This document shows, piece after piece, positions 16,495 to 25,282 of a DNA stretch of 64,000 bases. Both the position numbers and the translations under genes were made by a program. The first letter of the stretch is position 1; every line of letters starts with the position of its first letter. The stretch is from assembly GCA_949298985.1 (NCBI GenBank), contig CASFYV010000021.1, positions 62,001-126,000 on the forward strand, in the 5' to 3' direction. A model generated the notes under the pieces. The model was given only the letters and a program-made list of their open reading frames with translations, had not been told where the DNA came from and did no database searches. The DNA is from an uncultured bacterium (GTDB lineage: Bacteria > Cyanobacteriota > Vampirovibrionia > Gastranaerophilales > Gastranaerophilaceae).

Positions 16495-19155
16495 TTATTT
16501 CAAAGATTCAATCAAATCTTTAATAACCACTTCTTGAGCGGAAATTTCATCAATTCTTGTGTTCGTTTGTTCAACTAATTCTTTAGGAGCATTTGCAACG
16601 AATTTTTCATTCTTCATTCTGCCAAGTAAAGAATTCTTTTCATTAGTTAATTTTTCTAATTTCTTTTCTTGACGTTTAATTTCAGCATCCAAATCAATTA
16701 AGTCAGCAAGTGGTACAATCAATTTTGAAGCAGAAACTACTGCCGTTGCAGATTTAGGAGGTATCGCATCATCAATAGAAGCATAAGTAATATTATTTAC
16801 TTTTGCAAGTCTATGAATGTATGCTTCAATTTCTTTAAAGATTTCCTTGTCTTGTCCGTTAGCTCTGATTTCAACATCAACAGTTGCAGAAGTTGGAATG
16901 TTAAAGCTTTGTCTTACGTTTCTTAAAGAAGTAATTGTATCAAAAACAACTTTCATTTCATTAGCTTCTTTAAAGAACGCTAAATCTTCTCTATAAACAG
17001 GATGTTCTGCAATAATCAAAGCACTAGGAGCATCTTCTCCTAATCCGATTGTTTTAAGAATTTGCCATACAGATTCTGTAATATGTGGCATAATAGGATG
17101 TAACATTCTCAATGACATATCAAGAACATATCTAAGAACTCTTTGAGTATTTGCTTTTAATTCGTTATCTTGTAATTGAATTTTAGCAATTTCGACATAC
17201 CAATCGCAATATTCACTTCTAAAGAAATCATATAAAGTATGAGCAATTTCACCAATTCTATACTCTTTCATATTTTGATTTACGATTTTTGCAGTTTCAT
17301 TTAATTGATTTAAAATCCATTTATCAACAAGAGTTAATTTACTCATATCAATTGGTTTATTGTCAACTCCTTCTAAATTCATAAGTACGAATCTAGAAGC
17401 ATTCCAAATTTTATTAGCAAAATTTCTACCATATTCAAATCTTTCATCAGAAACTTTAATATCTTGTCCGCCATATGTACATAAAGAGGTCATTGTAAAT
17501 CTTAAAGCATCACAACCATATTTATCAATAATTTGAACAGGATCGATTGTGTTTCCTTTAGACTTAGACATTTTTTGTCCTTTTTCATCTCTTATAAGTC
17601 CATGAATATAAACTTTAGAGAAAGGAGCTTTACCAGTGAATTCTAAACCCATTGTAATCATTCTTGCTACCCAGAAGAAAATAATATCAAATCCTGTTAC
17701 AAGAACTGATGTCGGATAGAATTTTTTGAAATCATCTGTTTCAGAATTAGGAAATCCCATAGTTGAAAATGGCCATAAACCTGAAGAAAACCAAGTATCA
17801 AGACAGTCAGAATCTTGTACATAATTTTCAGGATCCGGATTTTCTTTAGCAACAACCATTTCACCTGTCACTTTGTGATAATATGCAGGGATTTGATGTC
17901 CCCACCAAAGTTGACGAGAAATACACCAATCACGAATATTTTCCATCCAGCCTAAATAATTCTTTTCCCATCTTTCTGGAATAAATTCAATTCTTCCATC
18001 TTTTACAGCAGCAATAGCTTCTTTTGCTAAAGGTCCCATTTTTACGAACCATTGTTCTGATAAAAGTGGCTCAATTGTAGTGCCACAACGTTGACATTTA
18101 CCAACATTATGTTCGTGATCTTTTATTCTTAATAGGAAATTGTTATAGCTTAACATATCAACAATTTTTTTACGAGCTTCATATCTGTCTAAACCGTGAT
18201 ATTCAGGAGGAACTTCTCCACAAGCTTTCATTTTTCCTTCTTCATCAATTACCCAAATTGGACTAAAGTTATGACGTTTTCCAACTTCATAGTCATTAGG
18301 ATCATGTGCCGGAGTAATTTTTACAGCTCCAGTTCCGAAAGATTTATCAACATATTCATCTGCGATAATAGGAATTTGTCTTCCGGATAAAGGTATTATA
18401 ACTTTTTTACCAATCAATTCTGAATATTTTTTATCAGAAGGGTGAACAGCAATCGCAACATCCCCAAACATAGTTTCAGGTCTTGTTGTTGCAACTATAA
18501 TTGCACCAGCTTCTCCTACAAGAGGATAAGAAATTTCCCACATATGTCCTTGTTCTGTTTCATATTCTGTTTCAATATCGGAAATAGCACTTTGACAACG
18601 AGGGCACCAGTTTACAATATATGCACCCTTATAAATTAAACCTTTATTATAAAGTGTTACAAAAACTTCTTTTACCGCGTCAGAACAACCTTTGTCAAAA
18701 GTAAATCTTTCTCTTGATCTGTCAAAAGAAGCTCCTAATCTTTTAAACTGATTAAGAATAGCTGATTTATGTTCATTCGCCCATTTCCAAGTTCTTTCCA
18801 AGAACTTTTCTCTTCCTAAGTCGTGACGAGAAAGTCCTTCTTTTCTTAATTCTTTTTCAACTACAGCTTGAGTAGCAATTCCCGCATGGTCAGTTCCTGG
18901 AATCCATAGAGCTTCATATCCGCTCATTCTATGATAACGAGTTAATATATCCTGCAAAGTACCATCGAGAGCGTGTCCCATATGTAACACACCCGTAACA
19001 TTTGGAGGTGGAATTACTATTGTGAAAGGAGGCTTCTTAGAATGAGCATCTGCCCTAAAATAACCGCCTTCTTCCCAAAACTTATACATTTTTTCTTCTG
19101 TTGATTTTGCATCATAAACAGTCGGCAAATCTTCTATTTTAATTTTTGTTTCCAT
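16495..19155 (-). CDS. valS: Valyl-tRNA synthetase
   Basis: An 886-aa class I synthetase. HIGH motif in the form HMGH (PPPNVTGVLHMGHALDG), KMSKS in QKMSKSKGN, the CP1 editing domain with TTRPETMFGD, and the C-terminal coiled-coil arm (LDAEIKRQEKKLEKLTNEKNSL). GAGGGATTG precedes ATG 19155. Length and order are normal. Confidence 0.98.
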   Translation of the reverse strand: METKIKIEDLPTVYDAKSTEEKMYKFWEEGGYFRADAHSKKPPFTIVIPPPNVTGVLHMGHALDGTLQDILTRYHRMSGYEALWIPGTDHAGIATQAVVEKELRKEGLSRHDLGREKFLERTWKWANEHKSAILNQFKRLGASFDRSRERFTFDKGCSDAVKEVFVTLYNKGLIYKGAYIVNWCPRCQSAISDIETEYETEQGHMWEISYPLVGEAGAIIVATTRPETMFGDVAIAVHPSDKKYSELIGKKVIIPLSGRQIPIIADEYVDKSFGTGAVKITPAHDPNDYEVGKRHNFSPIWVIDEEGKMKACGEVPPEYHGLDRYEARKKIVDMLSYNNFLLRIKDHEHNVGKCQRCGTTIEPLLSEQWFVKMGPLAKEAIAAVKDGRIEFIPERWEKNYLGWMENIRDWCISRQLWWGHQIPAYYHKVTGEMVVAKENPDPENYVQDSDCLDTWFSSGLWPFSTMGFPNSETDDFKKFYPTSVLVTGFDIIFFWVARMITMGLEFTGKAPFSKVYIHGLIRDEKGQKMSKSKGNTIDPVQIIDKYGCDALRFTMTSLCTYGGQDIKVSDERFEYGRNFANKIWNASRFVLMNLEGVDNKPIDMSKLTLVDKWILNQLNETAKIVNQNMKEYRIGEIAHTLYDFFRSEYCDWYVEIAKIQLQDNELKANTQRVLRYVLDMSLRMLHPIMPHITESVWQILKTIGLGEDAPSALIIAEHPVYREDLAFFKEANEMKVVFDTITSLRNVRQSFNIPTSATVDVEIRANGQDKEIFKEIEAYIHRLAKVNNITYASIDDAIPPKSATAVVSASKLIVPLADLIDLDAEIKRQEKKLEKLTNEKNSLLGRMKNEKFVANAPKELVEQTNTRIDEISAQEVVIKDLIESLK

Positions 19156-19280
19156 ATATCAATCCCTCGTTAACTTGATAATAATAGGATATCATAAACG
19201 AAAAAATATATAAATATAATGAATTCTCAAAAATAACAAAAAAATTATTCTTACGTTTTAATGGGCATATAAAATTAAAT

Positions 19281-19300
19281 AGGGTGCAGATTTTTGCACC
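19281..19300. repeat. GGTGCA palindrome, copy 1
   Basis: AGGGTGCA (19281-19288) faces TGCACC (19295-19300), with a short A/T loop. Same core as the palindromes at 19411, 19719 and 19806. Confidence 0.55.
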
Positions 19301-19410
19301 TTTTAAATTATAAAACCCCACCCCTACACCCATCCCTCAAGGGGAGGGGATGAAGTGTACCCCAAAAAGTAGACAAAATTTTCACATTAGATGTTTTATT
19401 AAAATAAAAA

Positions 19411-19444
19411 GTACGTAGGGTGCAAAAAATTGCACCCTACGTAC
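19411..19444. repeat. Perfect 15-bp palindrome of the GGTGCA family
   Basis: GTACGTAGGGTGCAA (19411-19425), loop AAAA, then its exact complement (19430-19444). This is the complete version of the repeat; the other copies keep GGTGCAA-ATAA-TTGCACC plus one flank ending in TACGTAC. Confidence 0.8.
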
Positions 19445-19576
19445 TATTCACTACTCACTACTCACTTTCACTAGTCACTAATTTATAAAAAATTGCACCC
19501 TACGTACTCTTCACTACTCACTACTCACTTTCACTAGTCACTAATTTATAAAAAATTGCACCCTACGTACTCTTCT
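19429..19576. repeat. 63-bp tandem repeat, two full copies plus a part
   Basis: Units begin with ATTGCACCCTACGTACT at 19429, 19492 and 19555, so the period is 63 bp. The first two contain the internal ACTCACTACTCACTTTCACT text; the third breaks off after about 20 bp. Each unit starts with the right arm of the palindrome at 19411, so the tandem array grew from that palindrome. Confidence 0.85.
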
Positions 19577-19590
19577 CCTCTAAAAAACAC

Positions 19591-19674
19591 GTCACCCTGA
19601 TTTTATTTCAGGGTCTTTTAAATATTGAAATCAAGCTTTTAACTAATAAAATTCCGAAATAAATTCGGAATGAC
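19591..19674. mobile_element. MITE/REP-like element, 84 bp
   Basis: Begins GTCA and ends TGAC. Inside are two clean hairpins: CCCTGA/TCAGGG (19595-19600 with 19608-19613) and ATTCCGAA/TTCGGAAT (19651-19658 with 19664-19671). No coding capacity. Such short ended-by-inverted-repeat elements are usually moved by a transposase encoded elsewhere; no transposase is in the window. Confidence 0.5.
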
Positions 19675-19718
19675 AAAATAAATGATTAAAAAGTCGAATG
19701 CTATTTTTAATTCAAATT

Positions 19719-19736
19719 GGTGCAAATAATTGCACC
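19719..19736. repeat. GGTGCA palindrome, copy 3
   Basis: GGTGCAA-ATAA-TTGCACC, followed by ATACGTAC. Confidence 0.7.
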
Positions 19737-19766
19737 ATACGTACTACCCTACCCTTGAGGGAGGGT

Positions 19767-19783
19767 CGAAATCTTTGATTTCG
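19767..19783. repeat. CGAAATC-TTT-GATTTCG hairpin
   Basis: A 7-bp perfect stem with a TTT loop, inside a CTTGAGGGAGGG...GGGGTGGAG segment that is a near inverse of text at 19316-19342. Part of the repeat-rich gap. Confidence 0.6.
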
Positions 19784-19805
19784 GGGTGGAGTTTTTATTT
19801 AAATT

Positions 19806-19823
19806 GGTGCAAATAATTGCACC
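19806..19823. repeat. GGTGCA palindrome, copy 4
   Basis: GGTGCAA-ATAA-TTGCACC followed by CTACGTAC, directly before the 70-bp direct repeat at 19831. Confidence 0.7.
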
Positions 19824-19830
19824 CTACGTA

Positions 19831-19900
19831 CTTCGCATTGGGAGTTCTCGTCTATTTTTTCATTTTATTTAAAACACACAAAATGCCGATGGGGAGACTC
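19831..19900. repeat. 70-bp direct repeat, copy A (with tRNA 3' remnant)
   Basis: Identical over 70 bp to 20004-20073. Its last 17 bp (19884-19900) are the 3' end of the tRNA-Thr gene (acceptor and part of the T arm), so this is a broken tRNA remnant 173 bp downstream of the intact gene. Confidence 0.9.
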
Positions 19901-19930
19901 TCTTGTTCGCTCGCATTTAACGGCTATTAC

Positions 19931-19966
19931 GAATTTTGTTGCAAGATTTCATCTTTTACAAAATTC
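19931..19966. repeat. Nested hairpin between the 70-bp repeats
   Basis: Outer stem GAATTTTGT/ACAAAATTC and inner stem AAGAT-TTC-ATCTT. A second hairpin of the same design (outer GAACTC/GAGTTC, inner AATGC-TTC-GCATT) lies at 19991-20020. Confidence 0.7.
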
Positions 19967-20003
19967 TCCAGCCTCAGCTCGCTCACGCTCGAACTCTTAA
20001 ATG

Positions 20004-20056
20004 CTTCGCATTGGGAGTTCTCGTCTATTTTTTCATTTTATTTAAAACACACAAAA

Positions 20057-20073
<17 letters not shown>
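20004..20073. repeat. 70-bp direct repeat, copy B (at the intact tRNA)
   Basis: Exact copy of 19831-19900, here joined to the intact tRNA-Thr, of which bases 20057-20073 are part. Confidence 0.9.
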
Positions 20074-20129
<56 letters not shown>

Positions 20130-20238
20130 TTAATTCTTTATTATTCTAGCATATATATTTTTTCTTTTAAACCTCTTGATATAGTTTTTTTATATGATAC
20201 CATTTAATAAAATCATATATGATTAAGGAGTACGTATC

Positions 20239-21657
20239 GTGAAAAAAGCAAGTTTTTTACTTGTATTATCCCTAATATTATTTAATTCTGGAATTTGCAT
20301 GGCTCAAACTCCCATAGAAAGAGCTATTGATTCTTATTCTCAAGAAATACAAAATAATCCTGATGCAGCTCTTGCATATTCTAATAGAGCTTCTATGAGA
20401 TTTCTTAACCACGATATCCAAGGTGCAATATCAGATTTTGATAAAGCAATACAACTTAATCCTAACAACCACGAACTCTATTTAAATCGAGGTTATATCA
20501 AACAATTAATAAACGATACAAAAGGAGCATTAGAAGACTATAATTCAGCTCTTAAACTAAAACCGAATTTTGCATATGCTTACAATAACAGAGGGGTTTT
20601 AAAAGTAGCTCTCAATGACATTGAGGGAGCATTAAAAGATTATGCAAAAGCATTAGAATTAAATCCAAAGTATTCAGATGTTTATTATAATAGAGCTAAC
20701 CTAAAATATATGTTAAATGACAATAATGGGGCCTTAGAAGATTATAATATCGCCATTGAACTTAACCCAAAAGATGCAGAAGCCTATAATAACAGAGGTG
20801 TTGTTAAAAAAAGATTAGATTATAATGTCGGAGCTTTAAGTGACTATTCTCAAGCAATAGCATTAAATCCAAATGACAGTATTGCTTATGCTAATAGAGG
20901 TCGTTTAAAAAAATTGTATTTTGATAATGAAGGTGCTGCAATTGATTTAGATCAGGCAATTGCATTAGCTGAAAAACAAGTGTTTATAAAAAATGTTAAA
21001 CCATTATTGTCTAATGAAAGTTATATTGCAGCAATTCCTAATAGTTTTGTGAAAAATGATAATATCTATAACAAAACAGAAACAAGAATTGCAAGTAGTT
21101 CTTCTTATAATTCTACCAAAACTATCAATAGACAAGAACAAAGTATAAAACCGGTAAATCAAATAGCACAAGCTAGTCAAAATCTACAAACAACAAAAAG
21201 AATTGTAACATCAACTCCGGAACAGACTACAATTCAAATTCAGCAAAAAACTCAAATAGCTAAAGCCCCTGTTTCAATGCCTGCAACAGTAGAAGAAAAA
21301 ATAGCTTCATCTACAATTAGTGCTGGAGTCGCAACAGTACAAGCCGCAGCAGATCCGATTATTACGACAACGGCTATAAAGAAAAACCCGACAACAAATG
21401 TTAAATTAGCTGAAAGCTATTACATTAGAGGCTTACAAAAATGTGTTCTTAGAGATTTACAAGGTGCAATTGCTGATTTAAATAAAGCTATTGAAAATAA
21501 TGCTAATTATGCCGATGCCTACTATTATAGAGCTGCTATAAGAAAAGAACTCGGTGATAACGAAGGTTTCAGAAATGATTATTCTAAAGCTATTCAAATA
21601 AACCCATCATTGCAAGCGTTTAATGATGCAAATTGTTTATCTTTAATTAGAGGTTAA
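20239..21657 (+). CDS. Exported TPR-repeat protein
   Basis: A 472-aa protein starting at GTG 20239 (AAGGAG nine to ten bases upstream). Signal peptide: KKASFLLVLSLILFNSGICMA then Q, cleaved probably after A22. About six tandem TPRs (34-residue units ending LNPN/ELNPK) fill residues 28-240, a Thr/Gln/Ile-rich low-complexity linker spans about 255-390, and two more TPRs end the protein. It is likely a periplasmic or envelope scaffold; partner unknown. Two bases from the next small gene. Confidence 0.88.
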   Translation: MKKASFLLVLSLILFNSGICMAQTPIERAIDSYSQEIQNNPDAALAYSNRASMRFLNHDIQGAISDFDKAIQLNPNNHELYLNRGYIKQLINDTKGALEDYNSALKLKPNFAYAYNNRGVLKVALNDIEGALKDYAKALELNPKYSDVYYNRANLKYMLNDNNGALEDYNIAIELNPKDAEAYNNRGVVKKRLDYNVGALSDYSQAIALNPNDSIAYANRGRLKKLYFDNEGAAIDLDQAIALAEKQVFIKNVKPLLSNESYIAAIPNSFVKNDNIYNKTETRIASSSSYNSTKTINRQEQSIKPVNQIAQASQNLQTTKRIVTSTPEQTTIQIQQKTQIAKAPVSMPATVEEKIASSTISAGVATVQAAADPIITTTAIKKNPTTNVKLAESYYIRGLQKCVLRDLQGAIADLNKAIENNANYADAYYYRAAIRKELGDNEGFRNDYSKAIQINPSLQAFNDANCLSLIRG

Positions 21658-21658
21658 A

Positions 21659-21994
21659 ATGCAAATAACATCACAAACTAATAATACGAATTTAAGTTTT
21701 CAAAAATTTATAAAAATAAAAGGTCCGATTAAAGATTTAAAAAACTTTAGAACAGAATTAAGAGAAAAAAATGAAAAAGAATTCATTAATTTCATTGTTT
21801 GCAAAAAAAAGAAACAAAGTTGTTTATATCTTTTTACAGGAAAAGATTGTAATAAATTAATTAACCTATTAAAAAAAGAAAATGACTTTTTCAAAATAAG
21901 ATTCAATATAGAAAAATTTATGCCCCAAAAACCTAAAACTTTTAAATTAAAAAATATTTATGAAAATTTAAAAGACAATAATTTTAAATTATAA
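21659..21994 (+). CDS. Small basic protein of unknown function
   Basis: A 111-aa, very Lys-rich protein that begins right after the TPR gene (ribosome site AGAGG inside the TPR gene end), so the two form an operon. The start NTNLSFQKFIKIKGP and the KKQSCLYLFTGKD stretch suggest an alpha/beta fold; no family is recognised. No signal peptide. Confidence 0.65.
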   Translation: MQITSQTNNTNLSFQKFIKIKGPIKDLKNFRTELREKNEKEFINFIVCKKKKQSCLYLFTGKDCNKLINLLKKENDFFKIRFNIEKFMPQKPKTFKLKNIYENLKDNNFKL

Positions 21995-21996
21995 TT

Positions 21997-22764
21997 TTAT
22001 AGACAACGAAGTTCTAATGATTTAATTCTTTTCAAATGTTCTTGAGAAAAATTCAAATTACTATATTGTTTATTTTTTAGCCATAATAACTCAAATTTCA
22101 AAGCTTTTATAATACCTTCTTCCATTTTATCTATCTGAGTTCCAGCTCCAAATACTATTTTTCTAGTTTCAAACATTGAAAGATTTTTCAACTTAATTAA
22201 AAATTTCAAGGATTTTTTAGTAATATTCCCTCCTACAATAAACTTTTTATCAATTAATTTAGATGTAATACTATTTGCGTATTCAAAAATCTCATCAGAA
22301 TCAACATAATCTTTTGGATAATTTAAAGATTCAACCATATCACTTCTTCCAAAAACAATGCCTGAGAGTTCTTTAAAATCTTCTAAATTTATAATCTCAT
22401 CTATATTCTTAAATCCTGTAATCGATTCAATGTTTATATAAAAATCAGTATTATTTTTTTCATCTAATGAATAAACATTATTAATTGCTCTAACAAATTT
22501 TTTTAACGCAAAAGAAGACTCAATCATTGGAGCAATAACTGATTTGGCACCTAATTTTTTTGCATTAATCAAATCATTTATAGCTTCACAGCCACCTATT
22601 TTTATTATTAAATTTAGATTTAAGCCAGAAATAAATTGTTTCAAATACTGAATTTCTTCAACACTAGCACCTTCCGCTTCAAATTCAGTCTTAACACCCA
22701 AAACATTATGATTTACTTTTAAATCCTCTAAAAGAAAAATCATTTCTTCTTCTAACTTATTCAT
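21997..22764 (-). CDS. HpcH/HpaI aldolase/citrate lyase family protein
   Basis: A 255-aa TIM-barrel protein of the pyruvate-dependent HpcH/HpaI (CitE-like) class. Seen motifs: VKTEFEAEGAS, IIKIGGCEAINDL, a KKLGAKSVIAPMIES strand with the family Glu, INIESITGF and GRSDM. These enzymes form or break C-C bonds with pyruvate, oxaloacetate or acetyl-CoA and need a divalent metal; the substrate here is unknown. GAGG precedes ATG 22764. It is separated from speE by a strong terminator. Confidence 0.75.
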   Translation of the reverse strand: MNKLEEEMIFLLEDLKVNHNVLGVKTEFEAEGASVEEIQYLKQFISGLNLNLIIKIGGCEAINDLINAKKLGAKSVIAPMIESSFALKKFVRAINNVYSLDEKNNTDFYINIESITGFKNIDEIINLEDFKELSGIVFGRSDMVESLNYPKDYVDSDEIFEYANSITSKLIDKKFIVGGNITKKSLKFLIKLKNLSMFETRKIVFGAGTQIDKMEEGIIKALKFELLWLKNKQYSNLNFSQEHLKRIKSLELRCL

Positions 22765-22775
22765 AAAACCTCAAA

Positions 22776-22806
22776 AAGCTACAAGATTATTAAAATCTTG
22801 TAGCTT
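22776..22806 (-). terminator. Terminator after speE
   Basis: A perfect 13-bp stem AAGCTACAAGATT (22776-22788) and its complement (22794-22806) with a five-base loop and a T-run on the minus strand. It lies between the speE stop and the aldolase start and would insulate the two. Confidence 0.8.
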
Positions 22807-22814
22807 ATTATATA

Positions 22815-23651
22815 TTATAACAATTCTTTCAAATAATTAGGTAAAGCAAATCTTGCATTATGATATTCTTTATTATAGATTTTACAAGATTTTGTAATTT
22901 CCACTCCTCTTCTTTCATCCCAATAAGAAAGAGGTTTAACAGAATCTGAGCAAAATGCCCAAGCCCAATATCCACCTGGATATGTCGGAATATTAGACGT
23001 GAATGTTGAACATATTGGAAATACTTTCTTTAAAAGAGTATACATTTTCTTAATTTCATCTTTATTAACAAAAGGAGATTCTGATTGAGCACAAACAATA
23101 CCTCCTTCTTTTAAAGAATTCTTAACATTAGTATAAAATTCTTCAGTAAACAAACCTTCTCCAGGTCCCATCGGATCAGTTGAATCAATTAACACAATAT
23201 CAAACATATTCTTTTTATCTTTAATGTATTCAATAGCATCTTCTACTAAAATTTCACACTTTGGATTATCTAACTCACAAGAAATAGTTGGAAGATACTT
23301 TTTACAAGCATCAATAACCATACCATCTATTTCACAAAGCACAACTTTTTCAACAGTATCGTGTTTAAGAACTTCTCTAACAGTCCCACCATCACCACCG
23401 CCAATAACTAAAACTGTTTTTGGATTTTTATGGTGCATCATAGGAACATGAGCAATCATTTCATGATAATGATATTCATCACCTTCTGTAGTCATCATTA
23501 GATCATCTAAAGTTAAAACTCTTCCTAATGAAGAATCAGATTCAAAAACTTCTACTTTTTGAAAAGGAGACTGCTCTGAAAATAAAATTTCTTTTTGTTT
23601 AATTGCAATTCCAAACCCTGCAGGTGTAATTTCTTTATAAAATTGTGTCAT
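22815..23651 (-). CDS. speE: Spermidine synthase
   Basis: A 278-aa aminopropyltransferase that moves the aminopropyl group of decarboxylated SAM to putrescine. Motifs GGGDGGTVREVLKH, LCEIDGMVIDACKKYL and IDSTDPMGP (catalytic Asp) are intact. The start TAATG overlaps the stop of the HIT gene, with GGAGGG upstream. No speD or speA is nearby. Confidence 0.95.
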   Translation of the reverse strand: MTQFYKEITPAGFGIAIKQKEILFSEQSPFQKVEVFESDSSLGRVLTLDDLMMTTEGDEYHYHEMIAHVPMMHHKNPKTVLVIGGGDGGTVREVLKHDTVEKVVLCEIDGMVIDACKKYLPTISCELDNPKCEILVEDAIEYIKDKKNMFDIVLIDSTDPMGPGEGLFTEEFYTNVKNSLKEGGIVCAQSESPFVNKDEIKKMYTLLKKVFPICSTFTSNIPTYPGGYWAWAFCSDSVKPLSYWDERRGVEITKSCKIYNKEYHNARFALPNYLKELL

Positions 23652-23965
23652 TATTTAATCCCTCCTGACAATATATGTATATGTAGATGAAAAACTTCCT
23701 GTCCAGCTTCTTTTCCTGTATTAATAACAGTTCTGTAAGATTTTATTCCTAATTTTTTTGTAACAGCTTTTACTGTCATCATTAATTTACCCAACAATTG
23801 TTCATCTTCTAATTCATTTAAAGATTCAACATGCTGACGTGGAACCACTAACAAATGAACATCGGCTTTTGGATTAATATCTTTGAAAACAACAGCATAT
23901 TCATTTTCATAAACAAATTCTGTGTTAAAATCTCCATTTATAATTTTACAAAAAATACAATCCAC
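23651..23965 (-). CDS. HIT-family (Hint-like) hydrolase
   Basis: A 104-aa histidine-triad protein (HxHxHxx as HLHIHIL near the C-terminus) that splits nucleoside phosphoramidates. Starts CIFCKIINGD after a GTG at 23965, with GGAGG six bases upstream; the frame continues upstream to 24028 but without a ribosome site or family similarity. Overlaps speE by the TAATG junction. Confidence 0.92.
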   Translation of the reverse strand: MDCIFCKIINGDFNTEFVYENEYAVVFKDINPKADVHLLVVPRQHVESLNELEDEQLLGKLMMTVKAVTKKLGIKSYRTVINTGKEAGQEVFHLHIHILSGGIK

Positions 23966-24086
23966 TTCAAACCTCCAATCATTTTGAAATATATAATAAT
24001 AAAAAAAAGCTGCAATTGCAATTTCCAAATATTTCTCTAAAGCCTAAAATTTTAATTATACTACGGTACTAAATTTTAAAATAAAT

Positions 24087-24114
24087 TTGTAATATTTTCT
24101 TTTTGAAGTATGAT
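24087..24114 (+). promoter_or_regulatory. Likely sigma70 promoter of the DUF2229/radical SAM operon
   Basis: TTGTAA (24087-24092) and TATGAT (24109-24114), 16 bp apart, about 60 bp before the first gene. The genes that follow have gaps of only 12-18 bp, so this could drive all four. Confidence 0.45.
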
Positions 24115-24172
24115 AAACATGTTTTAGGCTAAATCACAAAATGATTATGCAAGAGGAGTATTAAGTTTTAGT

Positions 24173-25270
24173 ATGGAGTTCAACACTGAAAAAATAATTG
24201 GTATCCCAAGGGCTATTTCATATTATAACAATTACCCTTTTTATTATGGGTTTTTTAAAAGTTTAGGATATAAAGTTCTTTTATCCGATAAGACAACCAC
24301 CAAAATAATTAATACAGGTTCACAATATGTAGTTTCTGACACTTGTTTACCAATAAAAGTTTTTGTTGGACACATAATAAATTTATTAGAAAAAGGTTGT
24401 GACACAATTTTTGTACCATCTTTACAATCAACAGCCTATAAAGTAAATAACTGTACAAAAATCAGAGGTTTGCCTGAAATTATAAGAAATATAATAGACA
24501 GACCTTTCAAGATGATTGAACCAACTTTAGATAAAACAAATAATATTTCTTTCAAAGATTTTTGTTATGATACCGCTCACCAATTAGATATTTTTGAAGA
24601 AAAAAAAATTAATTCAGCTATTAAATCAGGTTGGGAAATTTATAATAAATTCCAAAAAATGTCTTTAGAAGGAATTCCTTTTGAAGAAGCAATCAGGAAT
24701 GCAATTAATGGAAATATAATATCAAAACCAATTGAAATTGTTAAACCTTTATCAGTTGTGATTATGGCTCACGGTTATAATTTATTTGATGAAAGAATTT
24801 CAATGAACTTAATAAAAAAACTAGAAAAAATGGGAGTAAAAGCTTATACAGGCTTAAATGTTTCTAGGCAAGATGCAATAAAATCAATTCAAGAACTCGG
24901 TGAAATTCAATATTGGGCAAATGAATTAGATTTAACCGGTGCAGCAGCTTATTATTTACTTAACAATAAAGTCGACGGTATTATTGCACTTTCAGCGTTT
25001 GGTTGTGGACCTGATTCATTAATGGTTGATGAAATCCAATATCACGCTGGAGAAAAAAATATACCAATGATTCATCTAAATATTGATGAACATACAGGTG
25101 AAGCAGGTTTTGTAACAAGAATTGAAGCTTTTGTAGATATGCTTATTAGAAAAAAACGTAAAATGAGTAAAGAAAATAAAGTTACAATTTTACCTTCTTC
25201 AAAAAAAGAAAATATTATCAATTCTAAAAAACAGAAAGATAAAAAAGATAAAACAATTTCTTTTGTATAA
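24173..25270 (+). CDS. DUF2229 protein, acyl-CoA dehydratase/activase-related (A)
   Basis: A 365-aa protein of the DUF2229 (COG3580/COG3581) group, related to subunits of 2-hydroxyacyl-CoA dehydratase and its activase. The N-terminal IGIPRAISYYNNYPF and the SDTCLPIKVF cysteine, then AFGCGPDS and HTGEAGFVTRIEAF, are typical and mark a [4Fe-4S]-binding fold. The ATPase (BcrAD/BadFG) part of true activases is absent. Basic Lys-rich tail. Only a distant AGAGGAG (about 14 bp) precedes the ATG. First of a four-gene run with a second DUF2229 gene, a PHP protein and a radical SAM enzyme. Confidence 0.8.
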   Translation: MEFNTEKIIGIPRAISYYNNYPFYYGFFKSLGYKVLLSDKTTTKIINTGSQYVVSDTCLPIKVFVGHIINLLEKGCDTIFVPSLQSTAYKVNNCTKIRGLPEIIRNIIDRPFKMIEPTLDKTNNISFKDFCYDTAHQLDIFEEKKINSAIKSGWEIYNKFQKMSLEGIPFEEAIRNAINGNIISKPIEIVKPLSVVIMAHGYNLFDERISMNLIKKLEKMGVKAYTGLNVSRQDAIKSIQELGEIQYWANELDLTGAAAYYLLNNKVDGIIALSAFGCGPDSLMVDEIQYHAGEKNIPMIHLNIDEHTGEAGFVTRIEAFVDMLIRKKRKMSKENKVTILPSSKKENIINSKKQKDKKDKTISFV

Positions 25271-25282
25271 AAAGGACAAATC

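Larger units (their letters stand above)
19156..20056. repeat. Gene-free gap filled with palindromes and repeats
   Basis: No credible coding frame lies between valS and the tRNA. It holds repeated GGTGCAA-N4-TTGCACC palindromes, a 63-bp tandem repeat, an 84-bp GTCA...TGAC-ended two-hairpin element, CCCTCAAGGGG / CTTGAGGGAGGG segments, and a 70-bp direct repeat that carries the tRNA 3' end. The style is that of REP/MITE debris. Individual parts are listed separately. Confidence 0.75.

Noticed and set aside
19429..19576. Tandem repeats resembling a small CRISPR array
   Set aside because: The 63-bp units are directly joined and nearly identical throughout, with no unique spacers and no cas genes nearby.
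19591..19674. An insertion sequence
   Set aside because: Only 84 bp long, no transposase frame.
19884..19900. Second tRNA gene
   Set aside because: Only 17 bases of the 3' end are present; the rest of the cloverleaf is missing, so it is a remnant.
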